Shown here: piece after piece, positions 7,446-17,202 of the stretch
Position numbering within the stretch: the first letter of the stretch is position 1
Layout: each line of letters opens with the position of its first letter
Assembly (NCBI GenBank): GCA_040751775.1
Contig: JBFMGD010000009.1
Span: 1 to 64,000, forward strand
Origin: JBFMGD01 sp040751775
GTDB taxonomy: Bacteria > Bacillota > Dethiobacteria > DTU022
DNA: 64,000 bases
Direction of reading: 5' to 3'
Notes under the pieces: generated by a model
Told to the model about the DNA's origin: nothing
Database searches by the model: none
Seen by the model: only the letters and a program-made list of their open reading frames with translations
Translations under genes and position numbers: made by a program

Positions 7446-9410
7446 ATGCCCGTTTTTCTGCCTCAGGTTGTTTTGGTCGGTCATCCCAATGTGGGGAAAA
7501 GCCAGCTATTTAACCTGTTGACTAAAAGCCAGGTCGTAGTGTCTAACTATCCCGGCACTACGGTTGAACTGACCCGCGGTAAAGGGGTTGTTGGCGAGAA
7601 GGTTGTAATGGTGGTAGATACACCCGGCCTCTATTCTCTGGGGGCGATCTCAACAGAGGAGCAGGTTACCCGGATATTGTTAGTCAACAAGAAACCGGAT
7701 GCTGTAGTTCAGGTTGCTGATGCCCGCAACTTAACGCGCATGCTCAGCCTTACACTTGAGCTTATGGAGGCCAAGTTACCCTTAATCCTGGTTTTGAATA
7801 TGATGGACGAGGCAAAAGCTTCCGGGTTGGTGATCAATTGCGGGCTGCTTTCCCATCGTCTTGGAATTCCGGTAATACCGGCTACCCTGATCTCGGGGAG
7901 CGGTCTCACTCAAATTCGCCGGCACATTGCGGAGTTATTGCGGAGCGGGTCGCGAAGTCCTCAATTTCGGTTAGAAACATACCTGGCTGGTTCAGGTTTG
8001 GAATCGGGATTGGACCGCCTTGCAAGCGGGCTTAAGGGTGATTACGGTATTTCAAGGCGGTCCATTGCCGCTGCGCTGTTAAATCCCGACTCCACGTTGG
8101 AAGATGCGGTAAGGCGTCAGGAAGGTTCATTTGCGCATCTACGGCCTGTACTGAAGGAGCTGCAGCATGCCGGAGAGCCCCTGTTTCTTCTGGCAACCGC
8201 CCGCCGCCGGTTAGCTGCTCAGCTGTTACAAGCTGTAATCCGCCGGCCTGCCCGGGAACCATTCTCCGTTAGTGAACAAATCAGCGCGGTCTTATTAAAC
8301 CCTTACAGCGGTTGGTTTGTGCTGCTTCTGGTTCTTTACTTTGGCTTTTATCGTTTTGTGGGCGGCTTCGGCGCTGAAACCCTGGTTGAACTGCTTGAGG
8401 AACGTCTATTCTTAAACCTGATCACCCCGTATTTTAATCTGTGGGGTGAACTGTACCTGCCCTGGGATTGGCTTCGAGACTTGTTGGTGGCGGAATACGG
8501 TATCCTCACCCTCGGTTTGCGCTATACATTTGCGATTATCCTGCCGATTATGGCCACATATTTTCTATTTTTCAGCCTGGTGGAAGATAGCGGTTATCTG
8601 CCACGGGCCGCTTTCCTAGTAAACCGGTTGATGGAAAAACTCGGTTTGAATGGTAAGGCGGTAATCCCGTTAACCCTTGGTTTTGGATGCGGTACCCTGG
8701 CAGTCCTTTCCACCCGGACCCTCGATAGCAGACGCGAGCGCCTGCAGGCTTCTTTGCTCCTTTCGTTGGCGGTACCCTGCTCAGCGCAGTTGGGTTTAAT
8801 TCTGGCACTGCTGGCGCGAGGAAACGGTATATTGATCTGGCTTGGCGTGGTTCTGGTCTCAATTTTTGCTGCAGCATCGCTTGGCCGCGTTCTCTTTGGC
8901 CCGCCAGAGGTGTCGTTTTGCCTGGAGATCCCGCCATTACGACTGCCCCGTCCTGGAGCAATTATTCGTAAAACGTTAGCCCGATTGCGTTGGTACCTGC
9001 GCGAAGTAATGCCCTTGTTTATCGGGATCAGCGTTTTTATGTGGATTCTAAGGCAAACCGGCTTGATCAATATGGTTATCCAGGGGTTTAACCCCTTGAT
9101 TTCATCACTCGGATTGCCGGTGGAAACCGGTTTAATCTTTGTCTATGGTTTTTTACGCCGTGATTACGGCGCCGCCGGTCTTTTCGACCTGGCGCGTGGC
9201 GGTGTTCTCACTCCGGGACAGGTCCTGGTTGCCGCGGTTACCCTTACGCTTTTTTTACCTTGCGCAGCACAGTTGGCAGTTTTGATCCGGGAACACGGGC
9301 CCGGTTTCGCCGTTTTGGTGGCGGCAACTACCGCGGTGATTGCCTGGCTGGCCGGCCTGGCGGTTCATCTGCTAATGTCCATTCACTGGATCGCCAGTTT
9401 GTTAATGTAA
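7446..9410 (+). CDS. feoB: Ferrous iron transporter FeoB
   Basis: 654-aa Fe(II) transporter. The N-terminal G domain shows G1 GHPNVGKS at residue 12, G3 DTPG and G4 NMMD, followed by a helical domain to about 270 and then 8-10 membrane helices containing two Gate repeats, with the signature TLGFGCGTLAVLSTRTL and a second conserved motif LFLPCAAQLAVL. ATG 7446 is six bases after AAAGGAGG; an upstream TTG would overlap the SD. feoA follows it, the reverse of the common order. It is inserted between the yab block and spoIIE. Confidence 0.96.
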   Translation: MPVFLPQVVLVGHPNVGKSQLFNLLTKSQVVVSNYPGTTVELTRGKGVVGEKVVMVVDTPGLYSLGAISTEEQVTRILLVNKKPDAVVQVADARNLTRMLSLTLELMEAKLPLILVLNMMDEAKASGLVINCGLLSHRLGIPVIPATLISGSGLTQIRRHIAELLRSGSRSPQFRLETYLAGSGLESGLDRLASGLKGDYGISRRSIAAALLNPDSTLEDAVRRQEGSFAHLRPVLKELQHAGEPLFLLATARRRLAAQLLQAVIRRPAREPFSVSEQISAVLLNPYSGWFVLLLVLYFGFYRFVGGFGAETLVELLEERLFLNLITPYFNLWGELYLPWDWLRDLLVAEYGILTLGLRYTFAIILPIMATYFLFFSLVEDSGYLPRAAFLVNRLMEKLGLNGKAVIPLTLGFGCGTLAVLSTRTLDSRRERLQASLLLSLAVPCSAQLGLILALLARGNGILIWLGVVLVSIFAAASLGRVLFGPPEVSFCLEIPPLRLPRPGAIIRKTLARLRWYLREVMPLFIGISVFMWILRQTGLINMVIQGFNPLISSLGLPVETGLIFVYGFLRRDYGAAGLFDLARGGVLTPGQVLVAAVTLTLFLPCAAQLAVLIREHGPGFAVLVAATTAVIAWLAGLAVHLLMSIHWIASLLM

Positions 9411-9431
9411 ATCAAGCGTAGGTGAGGATCT

Positions 9432-9695
9432 ATGCAGCCTATGGGAAGGGCTAAAATATTATTGGCCGTGATGAAGCCGGGTGATAAGGGCCGGGTGGCC
9501 GCGTATCTGCATCCGGAACAGTCTGCGACGCGCCGGTTGGCCGCCCTCGGGTTTTTGCCCGGAGAAATGTTTCTTCTGGAACGCCGCCGGCCAGACTTCT
9601 TAATTCGATTCGGTTATACCAGAGTAGCCATCAATAGAACCCTGGCCAGGCAGATAATGGTATATAAAATGACGGTATCGTGTGGTAATCGCTGA
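9432..9695 (+). CDS. feoA: FeoA domain protein
   Basis: 87-aa SH3-like FeoA protein, a small cytoplasmic partner of FeoB. The pattern RRLAALGFLPGE followed by a hydrophobic strand and ATxxx-like VAINRTLARQIMV is typical. It starts 21 bases after feoB, with GGTGAGG before the ATG, and is likely cotranscribed. Confidence 0.85.
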   Translation: MQPMGRAKILLAVMKPGDKGRVAAYLHPEQSATRRLAALGFLPGEMFLLERRRPDFLIRFGYTRVAINRTLARQIMVYKMTVSCGNR

Positions 9696-9707
9696 GCTCT
9701 GCTCCAA

Positions 9708-9775
9708 TTTGTCGTAAAAAAAAATCACATTCCATCCTTAATCTGACATACATTTCAGAATTGACCTATTATAAT
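9708..9775 (+). promoter_or_regulatory. Candidate Spo0A-controlled sigma-A promoter of spoIIE with 21-bp spacer
   Basis: A -10 TATAAT lies at 9770-9775. The best -35 is CTGACA at 9743-9748, giving a 21-base spacer. A 0A-box-like TTTGTCGTA is at 9708-9716, about 30 bases further upstream. The B. subtilis spoIIE and spoIIG promoters also have unusually long spacers (21-22) and are activated by Spo0A-P, so the layout fits. No second 0A box was recognised. Confidence 0.5.
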
Positions 9776-9800
9776 AAACACTACCAGATTAAGGAGGTGA

Positions 9801-11987
9801 ATGTCTGTGCGAACGGATGGGACAAGTTTAGCCCATGAAACCACATTGCTACCCCCCAGGGGGAGTCAGGAACGCCTGCTATCCATCAGAGAGTTCTATC
9901 AAAAAGGACAAGCCCTTTTCACCACACCCAACTTCCTGTTAGTGGTGGCAGGATTTTTGTTGGGCAGGGCTACAATATTGGGAGAGATCGCGCCTTTCGG
10001 CGCTGTCTTCTGGTTGGCGACGCTGCGCGAAAAACCGTTGCAGAGTTTCCTGGTGGCGGCGGCCGTTCTCACAGGCCGTGCCACCGGTTACGGGGTAACG
10101 GCAGCATTGTATCTCCTGGGAGCGATGGCGGCGGTATGGCTTATTGAGGGTTTGTGTCTCCGTCTTGCCAAACGGAGACCCCCGCTTTTACTGGCTACCG
10201 CGGTGCTCGTAATCCTAAGCCGGAATATCGCCGTTGTCCAGGCTCTTTCGATTCTGGAACTTACATTTTTAGGGTTGGAGTTGGTTATCGGCTACCTGGC
10301 GGCCGTGGTTATGTTGCCGGGTTTGCGCCTGACCGAATACCTGCCGCGGAGTCGTGACAGGCCGGGCCTGGCACAAGAGGAGATCGTCGCTCTTTTTCTT
10401 CTCTTTGTGTTGACCATGTTCGGTCTCAAAGGGTTAGCTGTAGCCGGCTTATCCGTAGAAGCCGCAGTCAGCCTCTTCTGCCTCTTGCTTACAGCCTGCT
10501 TGTTGGGGGCGGGCTGGGGAGCCGCGATGGGAATAATTACAGGGACAATCTTGGGGTTGGGAAACCCACTATTTTACTTGATTATCGGGTCCCTCTCCTT
10601 CAGCGGTTTTTGGGCGGGATTGTTAAAACCCTTCGGAAGATGGGGCTGTGCAGCAGGATTTATTTTTTCGATGCCAATCCTGTTTTTCCTGGCTCCAGGG
10701 GATTTACCGGGGATTTACTGGAGGGAAGGCCTGCTCTCCCTGGTCATGTTCCTGGTCATTCCGTCTCGTTATCTTCAAAAGATGCCGCTGCATCTTATGA
10801 AGCTGGGCCTGGGAGGATCCGGAGAGGCCGCGGAAAAGTCACAGCTGCTGGCTTCAGAAAAAATAAGGCATTTTGCCAGATTGTTTAATGAGCTGTCGCT
10901 GGGTTTTTCCCAGGCGGCAGCTGGATCACAAAATCAAGCCGAAGATGATTTGTCTCCTTTATTGGAAGACTTAATGAACCGGATCTGCCGGGGCTGCTTG
11001 TTTCGGCGGCGCTGCTGGGAAAAGGATCTTTTTAGTCACCATCGCCTAATCCTGGACCTGTTGGCCCGGGCTGAAACAGAAGGGGAGGTAGCGGTGGCTC
11101 ATCTGCCCCCTGCCTTTAGGGAACGCTGTCATCAACCCGCGGCTCTGGTCAGGGCAATTAATAACCTGCAGGAGGTCTGGCAGTTAAACCGGTTCTGGGA
11201 GCAGAAGGTGCGAGAGGGGAAGGAACTGGTCTCAAGCCAACTGGAAGGCCTCGCCATGGTAATGTTGGACCTGGCCAGTGAGGTTGATGCGGGCCTGTTT
11301 CCTCCCGGCGTGGGTGGGCAGGCGCCCCTCTTTCACCTGGAGCTCGGTGTGGCCCAACGTGCCGGACGCGGCCAAAATGTTTGCGGGGATTGTTACAGCC
11401 TATTGGATTTCGGGATCAGGGAGCAGGTAATCATTCTCAGCGACGGTATGGGCAACGGTCCCCGGGCGGCGACGGAGAGCAAGGCGACCGCTACGATGTT
11501 GGAACGCCTGCTGGAGGCGGGATTCCGGAAAGAAGTAGTGTTGCGCAGCGTCAACTCTCTGCTGCAATTACGTTCGGGTGATGAGATCTTTGCCACCGTG
11601 GATATGGCCCTGATCGACCTGTTGGAAGGAGAAGTTGAGCTTCTTAAAATTGGAGCCGCCCCCAGCTTTTTAAAAAGGGGGAAAGAGGTATTTAAAATCG
11701 GGGCGTCTTCCCTTCCCTTAGGCATACTGGCGCACGTTGAAATGGAGAGTTTTTGTGAAAAGCTCCATCCCGACGATCTGCTGGTTATGGTTACCGATGG
11801 TGTCTGTGATCCTGATGGTGAAATCGCCTGGCTGCCTTCATTCTTAAAAAAAATGGAGAATAGTCCACCGCAGATTGTGGCTGATCGGATCCTGGAAGAA
11901 ACGGCGCGCCGTTCCGGCAGCCCCCTTCGGGATGACCTGACCGTGGTAACCTGCCGTCCGGTGCACGTAAGACGGCCAAGCCGATAG
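9801..11987 (+). CDS. spoIIE: Stage II sporulation protein E, PP2C-type phosphatase
   Basis: 728 aa. The N-terminal third (about 45-330) holds roughly ten membrane helices; a central region includes the cysteine cluster CRGCLFRRRCW; the C-terminal PPM/PP2C phosphatase domain (about 515-728) shows SDGMGNGPRAATES and MVTDGVCDPDG with the metal-binding Asp residues. SpoIIE dephosphorylates SpoIIAA to release sigma-F in the forespore and helps place the polar septum. The SD AAGGAGGTGA ends only three bases before ATG 9801; GTG 9807 is better spaced and may be the real start. tilS, hpt and ftsH follow as in B. subtilis. Confidence 0.96.
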   Translation: MSVRTDGTSLAHETTLLPPRGSQERLLSIREFYQKGQALFTTPNFLLVVAGFLLGRATILGEIAPFGAVFWLATLREKPLQSFLVAAAVLTGRATGYGVTAALYLLGAMAAVWLIEGLCLRLAKRRPPLLLATAVLVILSRNIAVVQALSILELTFLGLELVIGYLAAVVMLPGLRLTEYLPRSRDRPGLAQEEIVALFLLFVLTMFGLKGLAVAGLSVEAAVSLFCLLLTACLLGAGWGAAMGIITGTILGLGNPLFYLIIGSLSFSGFWAGLLKPFGRWGCAAGFIFSMPILFFLAPGDLPGIYWREGLLSLVMFLVIPSRYLQKMPLHLMKLGLGGSGEAAEKSQLLASEKIRHFARLFNELSLGFSQAAAGSQNQAEDDLSPLLEDLMNRICRGCLFRRRCWEKDLFSHHRLILDLLARAETEGEVAVAHLPPAFRERCHQPAALVRAINNLQEVWQLNRFWEQKVREGKELVSSQLEGLAMVMLDLASEVDAGLFPPGVGGQAPLFHLELGVAQRAGRGQNVCGDCYSLLDFGIREQVIILSDGMGNGPRAATESKATATMLERLLEAGFRKEVVLRSVNSLLQLRSGDEIFATVDMALIDLLEGEVELLKIGAAPSFLKRGKEVFKIGASSLPLGILAHVEMESFCEKLHPDDLLVMVTDGVCDPDGEIAWLPSFLKKMENSPPQIVADRILEETARRSGSPLRDDLTVVTCRPVHVRRPSR

Positions 11988-12005
11988 TGTAAAAAAAGCA
12001 AGGGT

Positions 12006-12046
12006 AAAGCAACCTTTTGAACGAGGGTTCAAGGGTTGCTTTTTTT
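12006..12046 (+). terminator. Terminator after spoIIE
   Basis: Long hairpin AAAGCAACC ... TTGAAC / GTTCAA ... GGGTTGCTTT followed by a T-run. Confidence 0.88.
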
Positions 12047-12133
12047 CTTGATCATTTCGAATAAATCATTAAGTATGGTAAAATTAACTGATAAATGCTG
12101 CCCGGACGCTGCCCGGTGGAAGGATTCAACCGA

Positions 12134-13534
12134 ATGTTAATTAAAAAAGTTGAACGCTATATCAGGTCTCATCGTCTCCTGGATGAAGGAGACAAGGTGC
12201 TGGTCGCTGTTTCAGGTGGGCCGGATTCACTTTGCCTGCTCCATGTTTTAACCGCATTGGCTGCCGGTTTAAAATTGGAATTGATCGTTGGCCACCTGAA
12301 CCACCGTTTTCGGCCTGAAGCAAGGCTGGAGGCCGAGGCGGTAGAGACTCTGGCTGCGGCCATGTCAATTCCATTTGAGGGGGCGTCAGCCAATGTAGCG
12401 GATTACGCGGTACGGCATCATCTAACTGCTCAGGAAGCGGCGCGTCACATTCGTTACCGCTTTCTGGTGGCTGCCGCTCAGAAACACGGCGCTGTGAAAA
12501 TCGCGGTTGGACACCACAAAGATGACCAGGTGGAAACCGTTCTTTTTAATATACTGCGAGGCACCGGTCCTGACGGGTTGTCGGGGATGCGCCCGCGGCG
12601 CGCCATTGGTCCAGTGGAACTGATCCGGCCGCTGCTGAGTGTAACCCGCCTGGAAATTGAGGATTACTGCCGCCGCAACCGGTTGAACCCGGCGATCGAT
12701 GCCAGTAATCTAAAAACAGCTTACACCCGCAATAAGATCAGGTTGGAGTTAATCCCCTATCTTGAGAAGAGCTACAATCCCGGTATAAAAGAGGTTCTGG
12801 AGCGCCTGGCTTCCATGGCTGCAAACGACCGCGATTACCTCGAAGCCGCGGCAGAAAAGGTGCGCGCTTCACTTTGCCGGGAAACCGGAAAAAGCATGTT
12901 TTTATTGTGCTCACGTTTGAACAGGATTCCGGAGGCGCTGCGCGGCCGGGTGGTGCGTTTATCCCTGGAGCGTTTCATCGGCCGTAAACAGATTAACTGG
13001 CGCCGGATCAGGCAGCTGTTGGCGCTGGCGGAAGCCGATGGCCCGGCCCGGGAGATTCAACTGCCGGGGGGCGCCAGGGCTTATCGCTCCTACCGTTATC
13101 TGATTATCACCCGGGAAGCCCGCTCTCCCATGCCACTCCTGGAAGCGTTGCCGCTGCCGGTTCCTGGAACCGCGTTTCTGCCGGAAAGAGGGGAGCTGTC
13201 GGCTAAAATCCAGGCAGAGGAAGACTTAGTCTGGCCACCTGCTCCTGAACAGGCCTACCTGGACTACGACACTGTACCGCAGCCGCTGACCGTGCGTAAC
13301 AGGCGTCCCGGAGACCGTTTTTTCCCGCAGGGGGCCCCGGGCAGCAAAAAACTTAAAGATTTCTTGATTGATCAGAAAATACCGAGCCACCGGCGGGACT
13401 ATTATCCACTGATAACGGCGGAAGACACCGTAGTGTGGGTGGCGGGCTTGCGCATCGCTCATCCGTATCGCATTACCGGTCAAACCAGGCGGGTGCTGGT
13501 GCTGGAGTGGAAGCCGAAACAGGGTAGATCTTAA
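12134..13534 (+). CDS. tilS: tRNA(Ile)-lysidine synthase TilS
   Basis: 466 aa. The N-terminal PP-loop ATPase domain has SGGPDS at residue 27, GHLNHRFRPEA and GHHKDDQVETVLFN; a middle TilS domain and a C-terminal TilS_C domain (PGDRFFPQGAPGSKKLKDF) follow. The enzyme adds lysine to C34 of the CAU-anticodon tRNA so that it reads AUA. ATG 12134 follows GGAAGGA; an upstream ATG at 12095 has no ribosome site. It lies directly upstream of hpt and ftsH, the usual Firmicutes order. Confidence 0.96.
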   Translation: MLIKKVERYIRSHRLLDEGDKVLVAVSGGPDSLCLLHVLTALAAGLKLELIVGHLNHRFRPEARLEAEAVETLAAAMSIPFEGASANVADYAVRHHLTAQEAARHIRYRFLVAAAQKHGAVKIAVGHHKDDQVETVLFNILRGTGPDGLSGMRPRRAIGPVELIRPLLSVTRLEIEDYCRRNRLNPAIDASNLKTAYTRNKIRLELIPYLEKSYNPGIKEVLERLASMAANDRDYLEAAAEKVRASLCRETGKSMFLLCSRLNRIPEALRGRVVRLSLERFIGRKQINWRRIRQLLALAEADGPAREIQLPGGARAYRSYRYLIITREARSPMPLLEALPLPVPGTAFLPERGELSAKIQAEEDLVWPPAPEQAYLDYDTVPQPLTVRNRRPGDRFFPQGAPGSKKLKDFLIDQKIPSHRRDYYPLITAEDTVVWVAGLRIAHPYRITGQTRRVLVLEWKPKQGRS

Positions 13535-13589
13535 CCGGCTCCAAAGCACACGGGTATGGAGCATATCATATTATTGGAGGATGATCTAA

Positions 13590-14123
13590 TTGATGGTACA
13601 AAAAATGGAGACTTTGCTTTCCGCTGAACAGATCGCCCGGCGGGTAAAAGAACTGGGGGAAGAGATATCGAGTGATTATCGGGATAAAAAGGTGTTGCTG
13701 ATCTGTGTTTTGAAAGGCGCGGTAATATTTATCAGCGACTTGATGCGTTGCCTGCAAATTCCGGTTGAGATTGATTTTATGGCCGTATCAAGCTACGGTG
13801 CCGACACCACGTCGTCCGGAGTTGTCCGCATCCTGAAAGACCTGGACCAAAGTATACAGGGAAAAGATATCCTCGTAGTGGAGGATATTGTTGATACCGG
13901 ACTTACTTTAAATTACCTGTGCGATAACCTGCTCAGCCGCCAGCCGAATTCGTTAAAAGTGGTGACCCTGCTGGATAAGCCGTCCCGCCGCCAGGTTGAT
14001 TTCGATCCCGATTACTGCGGCTTCGCGATACCGGACCGTTTTGTGGTCGGTTACGGTCTCGACTGCAATGAGGACTATCGTCATCTGGGTGACATCTGTG
14101 TGATTGTCGACAGTGTTTCCTGA
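13590..14123 (+). CDS. hpt: Hypoxanthine phosphoribosyltransferase
   Basis: 177 aa. Purine salvage enzyme converting hypoxanthine or guanine plus PRPP to IMP or GMP. The PRPP loop reads LVVEDIVDTGLTL and the N-terminal loop LLICVLKGAVIF. A TTG at 13590 and an ATG at 13593 are adjacent; GGAGG is nine and twelve bases upstream respectively, so the start is uncertain by one codon. Confidence 0.96.
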   Translation: MMVQKMETLLSAEQIARRVKELGEEISSDYRDKKVLLICVLKGAVIFISDLMRCLQIPVEIDFMAVSSYGADTTSSGVVRILKDLDQSIQGKDILVVEDIVDTGLTLNYLCDNLLSRQPNSLKVVTLLDKPSRRQVDFDPDYCGFAIPDRFVVGYGLDCNEDYRHLGDICVIVDSVS

Positions 14124-14160
14124 AACACGGCTGTGGTATTTTTTACGATGGCGGCTGTTG

Positions 14161-14189
14161 TTGCCTATACAGGTGGGGTATGTTAGAAT
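14161..14189 (+). promoter_or_regulatory. Sigma-A promoter of ftsH
   Basis: TTGCCT (14161-14166), 17-base spacer, TAGAAT (14184-14189) with the extended -10 TG at 14181-14182. Confidence 0.65.
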
Positions 14190-14231
14190 AGGAAGGTATA
14201 TAAAGGCGCTGTATGGAGAGGAGGCAATCGG

Positions 14232-16235
14232 TTGAGCCCATTTTTAAGGCAGGTAACGTTCTACCTGGTTATCGCCCTGGTGGTTGTCGTTATTTTGAGC
14301 CTGGCAACTAATGAAAAACCACCGGAAAAAATAGATTTTAACCCTACTTTTATCAAGCAAGTTCAAACAGGACAGGTTGATAAGGTTTTCACACGCGGCA
14401 ACGAAGTTGAAGCCGAGTTAAAAGACGGCAGGACGGTTAAAACCTATCGCCCGGATGATTTTAACCTGACTACCTTTTTGATCGAAAACAACGTCCAGTA
14501 TGATCCGAATCCTCCCGAAGGGCCCAAGTTTTGGCAGACGGCGCTTACGTATATGATTCCTTTTCTCCTGTTGATCGGTATTTTCTTTTTCTTTATGCAG
14601 CAAACCCAGGGCGGCGGCAACCGGGTCATGAATTTCGGGAAAAGCCGGGCCCGGCTGCATGAAGGCGATCGGAAGAAGGTCACCTTTAACGAGGTGGCAG
14701 GGGCTGACGAAGAAAAGGCCGAGTTAGCCGAAGTGGTAGATTTCCTGAAAGATCCGCGCAAGTATATTGAATTGGGAGCGCGTATACCGAAAGGGATCTT
14801 ACTGGTGGGGCCGCCGGGAACAGGCAAGACTCTGTTAGCCCGAGCCGTGGCTGGAGAAGCGGGCGTGCCATTTTTTAGTATTAGCGGCTCCGATTTTGTA
14901 GAGATGTTTGTCGGAGTGGGCGCATCCCGGGTTAGGGATCTTTTTGAAAACGCCAAGAAGAGCTCCCCCTGTATTGTTTTTATTGATGAAATCGACGCTG
15001 TGGGGCGGCAGCGGGGCGCCGGGTTGGGCGGCGGTCATGATGAGCGCGAACAAACCCTGAACCAGCTCCTGGTGGAGATGGATGGATTTGATGTGAACGA
15101 AGGAATTATTATCATAGCCGCAACCAACCGGCCTGACATCCTGGATCCGGCCTTACTGCGGCCGGGCCGTTTCGACCGGGAGATTACTGTCGGCTTCCCG
15201 GATGTTAAAGGGCGAGAAGAAATTCTGAAGGTGCACAGCCGTAACAAGCCCCTTGCCGAGGAAGTGGATTTGCAGGTTATAGCCCGGGGAACTCCCGGCT
15301 TTACCGGCGCTGATCTTGAAAACGTGGTTAACGAAGCGGCGCTGCTAACCGCCCGGGTAAACCGGAAACGGATCAGTATGCATGAAATGGAAGAGGCGAT
15401 TGAAAGGGTTATCGCGGGGACGGAGAAGCGAAGCCGGGTCATCAGCGAATCTGAGAAGAAAATTGTCGCTTTTCATGAAGCGGGTCACGCCTTGGTTGGC
15501 TACCTGCTGCCGCATACCGACCCGGTACACAAGGTTTCGATTATCCCCCGGGGCCGGGCGGGAGGTTATACCCTCATGTTTCCCAAGGAAGATCGTTACT
15601 ATATGACCCGCTCAGAGCTGCTGGACAGGGTCAGCACCCTGATGGCCGGACGGGCGGCAGAAAAACTGGCGTTGAATGAGATCAGTACCGGCGCTCAAAA
15701 CGACCTGGAGCGGGCTACCGCTGTTGTCCGGCAGATGATCATGGAATACGGCATGAGTGAAGCCCTGGGGCCAATCACTCTCGGTAAAAAACATGACCAG
15801 GTATTCCTGGGCCGTGACCTGGGGCGTGATCGTGATTTCAGTGAAGAAATTGCCAAGGCGATCGACCAGGAAATACGGCGGACGATAGACGAATGTTACC
15901 GTAAGGCCCAGGAAACTTTGGAACAAAATCGTGATAAGCTCGACTTGATTGCGCAGGTCCTTCTGGACAAAGAAACCCTTGACGCCGAAGAGATTAAGGC
16001 GCTGATGAATGGACAGAGTTTAGAAGAGCTGGAAGCGTTACGCCGGGAAAAAAATAAAAATAAGTTGGAACAGGAAGATTTGACTGCCGGTAAAGCGGTA
16101 GAAAGCGGCAAACAGACCGACGGGGGAGAAGAACAGTCTAAGGCTGAAGAAGCGCCTGAAGGGACAGCGGTGAAAGCCAGAGTTTCCTACCAGCAGCGCA
16201 CAGATCAAGTGAACAAACCTAAGAAAGAACATTAG
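14232..16235 (+). CDS. ftsH: ATP-dependent zinc metalloprotease FtsH
   Basis: 667-aa membrane AAA+ protease. Two transmembrane helices flank a short external domain (about 10-125). The AAA+ module has Walker A GPPGTGKT at residue 193, Walker B VFIDEIDAV and the second region of homology (RPGRFDR). The zinc site is HEAGH, His415-Glu416-His419. The last 60 residues are charged and low-complexity, as in many FtsH proteins. It degrades membrane and regulatory proteins and is needed for sporulation in Bacillus. TTG start after GAGAGGAGG. Confidence 0.97.
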   Translation: MSPFLRQVTFYLVIALVVVVILSLATNEKPPEKIDFNPTFIKQVQTGQVDKVFTRGNEVEAELKDGRTVKTYRPDDFNLTTFLIENNVQYDPNPPEGPKFWQTALTYMIPFLLLIGIFFFFMQQTQGGGNRVMNFGKSRARLHEGDRKKVTFNEVAGADEEKAELAEVVDFLKDPRKYIELGARIPKGILLVGPPGTGKTLLARAVAGEAGVPFFSISGSDFVEMFVGVGASRVRDLFENAKKSSPCIVFIDEIDAVGRQRGAGLGGGHDEREQTLNQLLVEMDGFDVNEGIIIIAATNRPDILDPALLRPGRFDREITVGFPDVKGREEILKVHSRNKPLAEEVDLQVIARGTPGFTGADLENVVNEAALLTARVNRKRISMHEMEEAIERVIAGTEKRSRVISESEKKIVAFHEAGHALVGYLLPHTDPVHKVSIIPRGRAGGYTLMFPKEDRYYMTRSELLDRVSTLMAGRAAEKLALNEISTGAQNDLERATAVVRQMIMEYGMSEALGPITLGKKHDQVFLGRDLGRDRDFSEEIAKAIDQEIRRTIDECYRKAQETLEQNRDKLDLIAQVLLDKETLDAEEIKALMNGQSLEELEALRREKNKNKLEQEDLTAGKAVESGKQTDGGEEQSKAEEAPEGTAVKARVSYQQRTDQVNKPKKEH

Positions 16236-16256
16236 GGGCCGGCAGGCCCCTTTTTT
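16235..16256 (+). terminator. Terminator after ftsH
   Basis: GGGGCC GGCA GGCCCC followed by six T; the stem starts at the last base of the ftsH stop codon. The opposing gene ends 14 bases beyond. Confidence 0.9.
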
Positions 16257-16269
16257 ATTGAGATAACTA

Positions 16270-17127
16270 TTATTTACCGGCTAGGTCCGACAGAAATTTG
16301 GCCGCGTTAGCAAAGAACAGCTGCCGGTCAATTGAAGCCGGCAACTTTAGTTCTTTAATCCGGCTGATGCCGTTTTGCGGCGGCTCAAGAATGAAAGGAT
16401 AATCGCTGCCATAGAGCACCCGGTTTGGAAATGCGAGCAGCAGCTCTTTAATCTCTCTCAAAGGCGGGATCAAGCCGCGATTCTGGAAAACAAAGGCGGT
16501 ATCGAGATAAAGATCAGGGTACAAATCCAGAAGGTGCCGGTAACCCTGTAAATCATAAAGGCCCAGGTGAGGGACAACCATCTTGAGACCTGGATGGTTT
16601 TGCATGAGTCGGGAAACGTAGCTGATGCCGAGGTAATTTTCCGCGGGCAAAGGGAAACTGCTTGCATGTATAATCAGTCCGCGGCCACGTTCTGTAAGCG
16701 CCTGGTAAACAGGGTCAAGCCTCCGATCGTCCGGGCGGATTTGCTGCACCAGACAATGCAGTTTCAATCCGGCGAACCCGTAGAGGTCGAGTGCCTCACG
16801 TACGACCGCTCCCAATTCGTCATCCAGGGGATGTACCGCACCAAACGGCACCACCCAGGGGTAGCGATCCGCCAACTCCGCGAGCCACCGGTTGACCTGC
16901 CGGGATAGATTAGGTTTATGCACATAAGCTAATGCAAAAACACGGCAGATGCCTTGTTCCCGTAAATACTCCAGGAGCCGGTCCGGATTGGCCGAAAAGG
17001 GCAGTTGCCAGCCGTACTGCTCCCTAAAAAAGCGGAATATCGCTTGCATCATCTTTTCCGGAAAGAGGTGGACGTGGGTATCCCAAATCGGCCCTGCCCG
17101 GTTACCCGCATCGTTTATTGCAGCCAC
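16270..17127 (-). CDS. Metal-dependent amidohydrolase (TIM-barrel, amidohydrolase-2 family)
   Basis: 285 aa. Metal-site motifs of the amidohydrolase-2 (PF04909-like) family are visible in order: DTHVHLFP near the N-terminus, KLH, IHASSF, VVPHLGLYD and YGSDYPF. Members hydrolyse or decarboxylate small ring or carboxylate compounds; the substrate here cannot be told. GTG start with a weak ribosome site. It stands alone between ftsH and the P1 peptidase, convergent with ftsH. Confidence 0.8.
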   Translation of the reverse strand: MAAINDAGNRAGPIWDTHVHLFPEKMMQAIFRFFREQYGWQLPFSANPDRLLEYLREQGICRVFALAYVHKPNLSRQVNRWLAELADRYPWVVPFGAVHPLDDELGAVVREALDLYGFAGLKLHCLVQQIRPDDRRLDPVYQALTERGRGLIIHASSFPLPAENYLGISYVSRLMQNHPGLKMVVPHLGLYDLQGYRHLLDLYPDLYLDTAFVFQNRGLIPPLREIKELLLAFPNRVLYGSDYPFILEPPQNGISRIKELKLPASIDRQLFFANAAKFLSDLAGK

Positions 17128-17202
17128 CCCCGTTACAAAAGGTGCCGGTCACCTTTAGTTATTTGCATTATTTCTTTATACATATTAACACAGTAACTGC
17201 TC

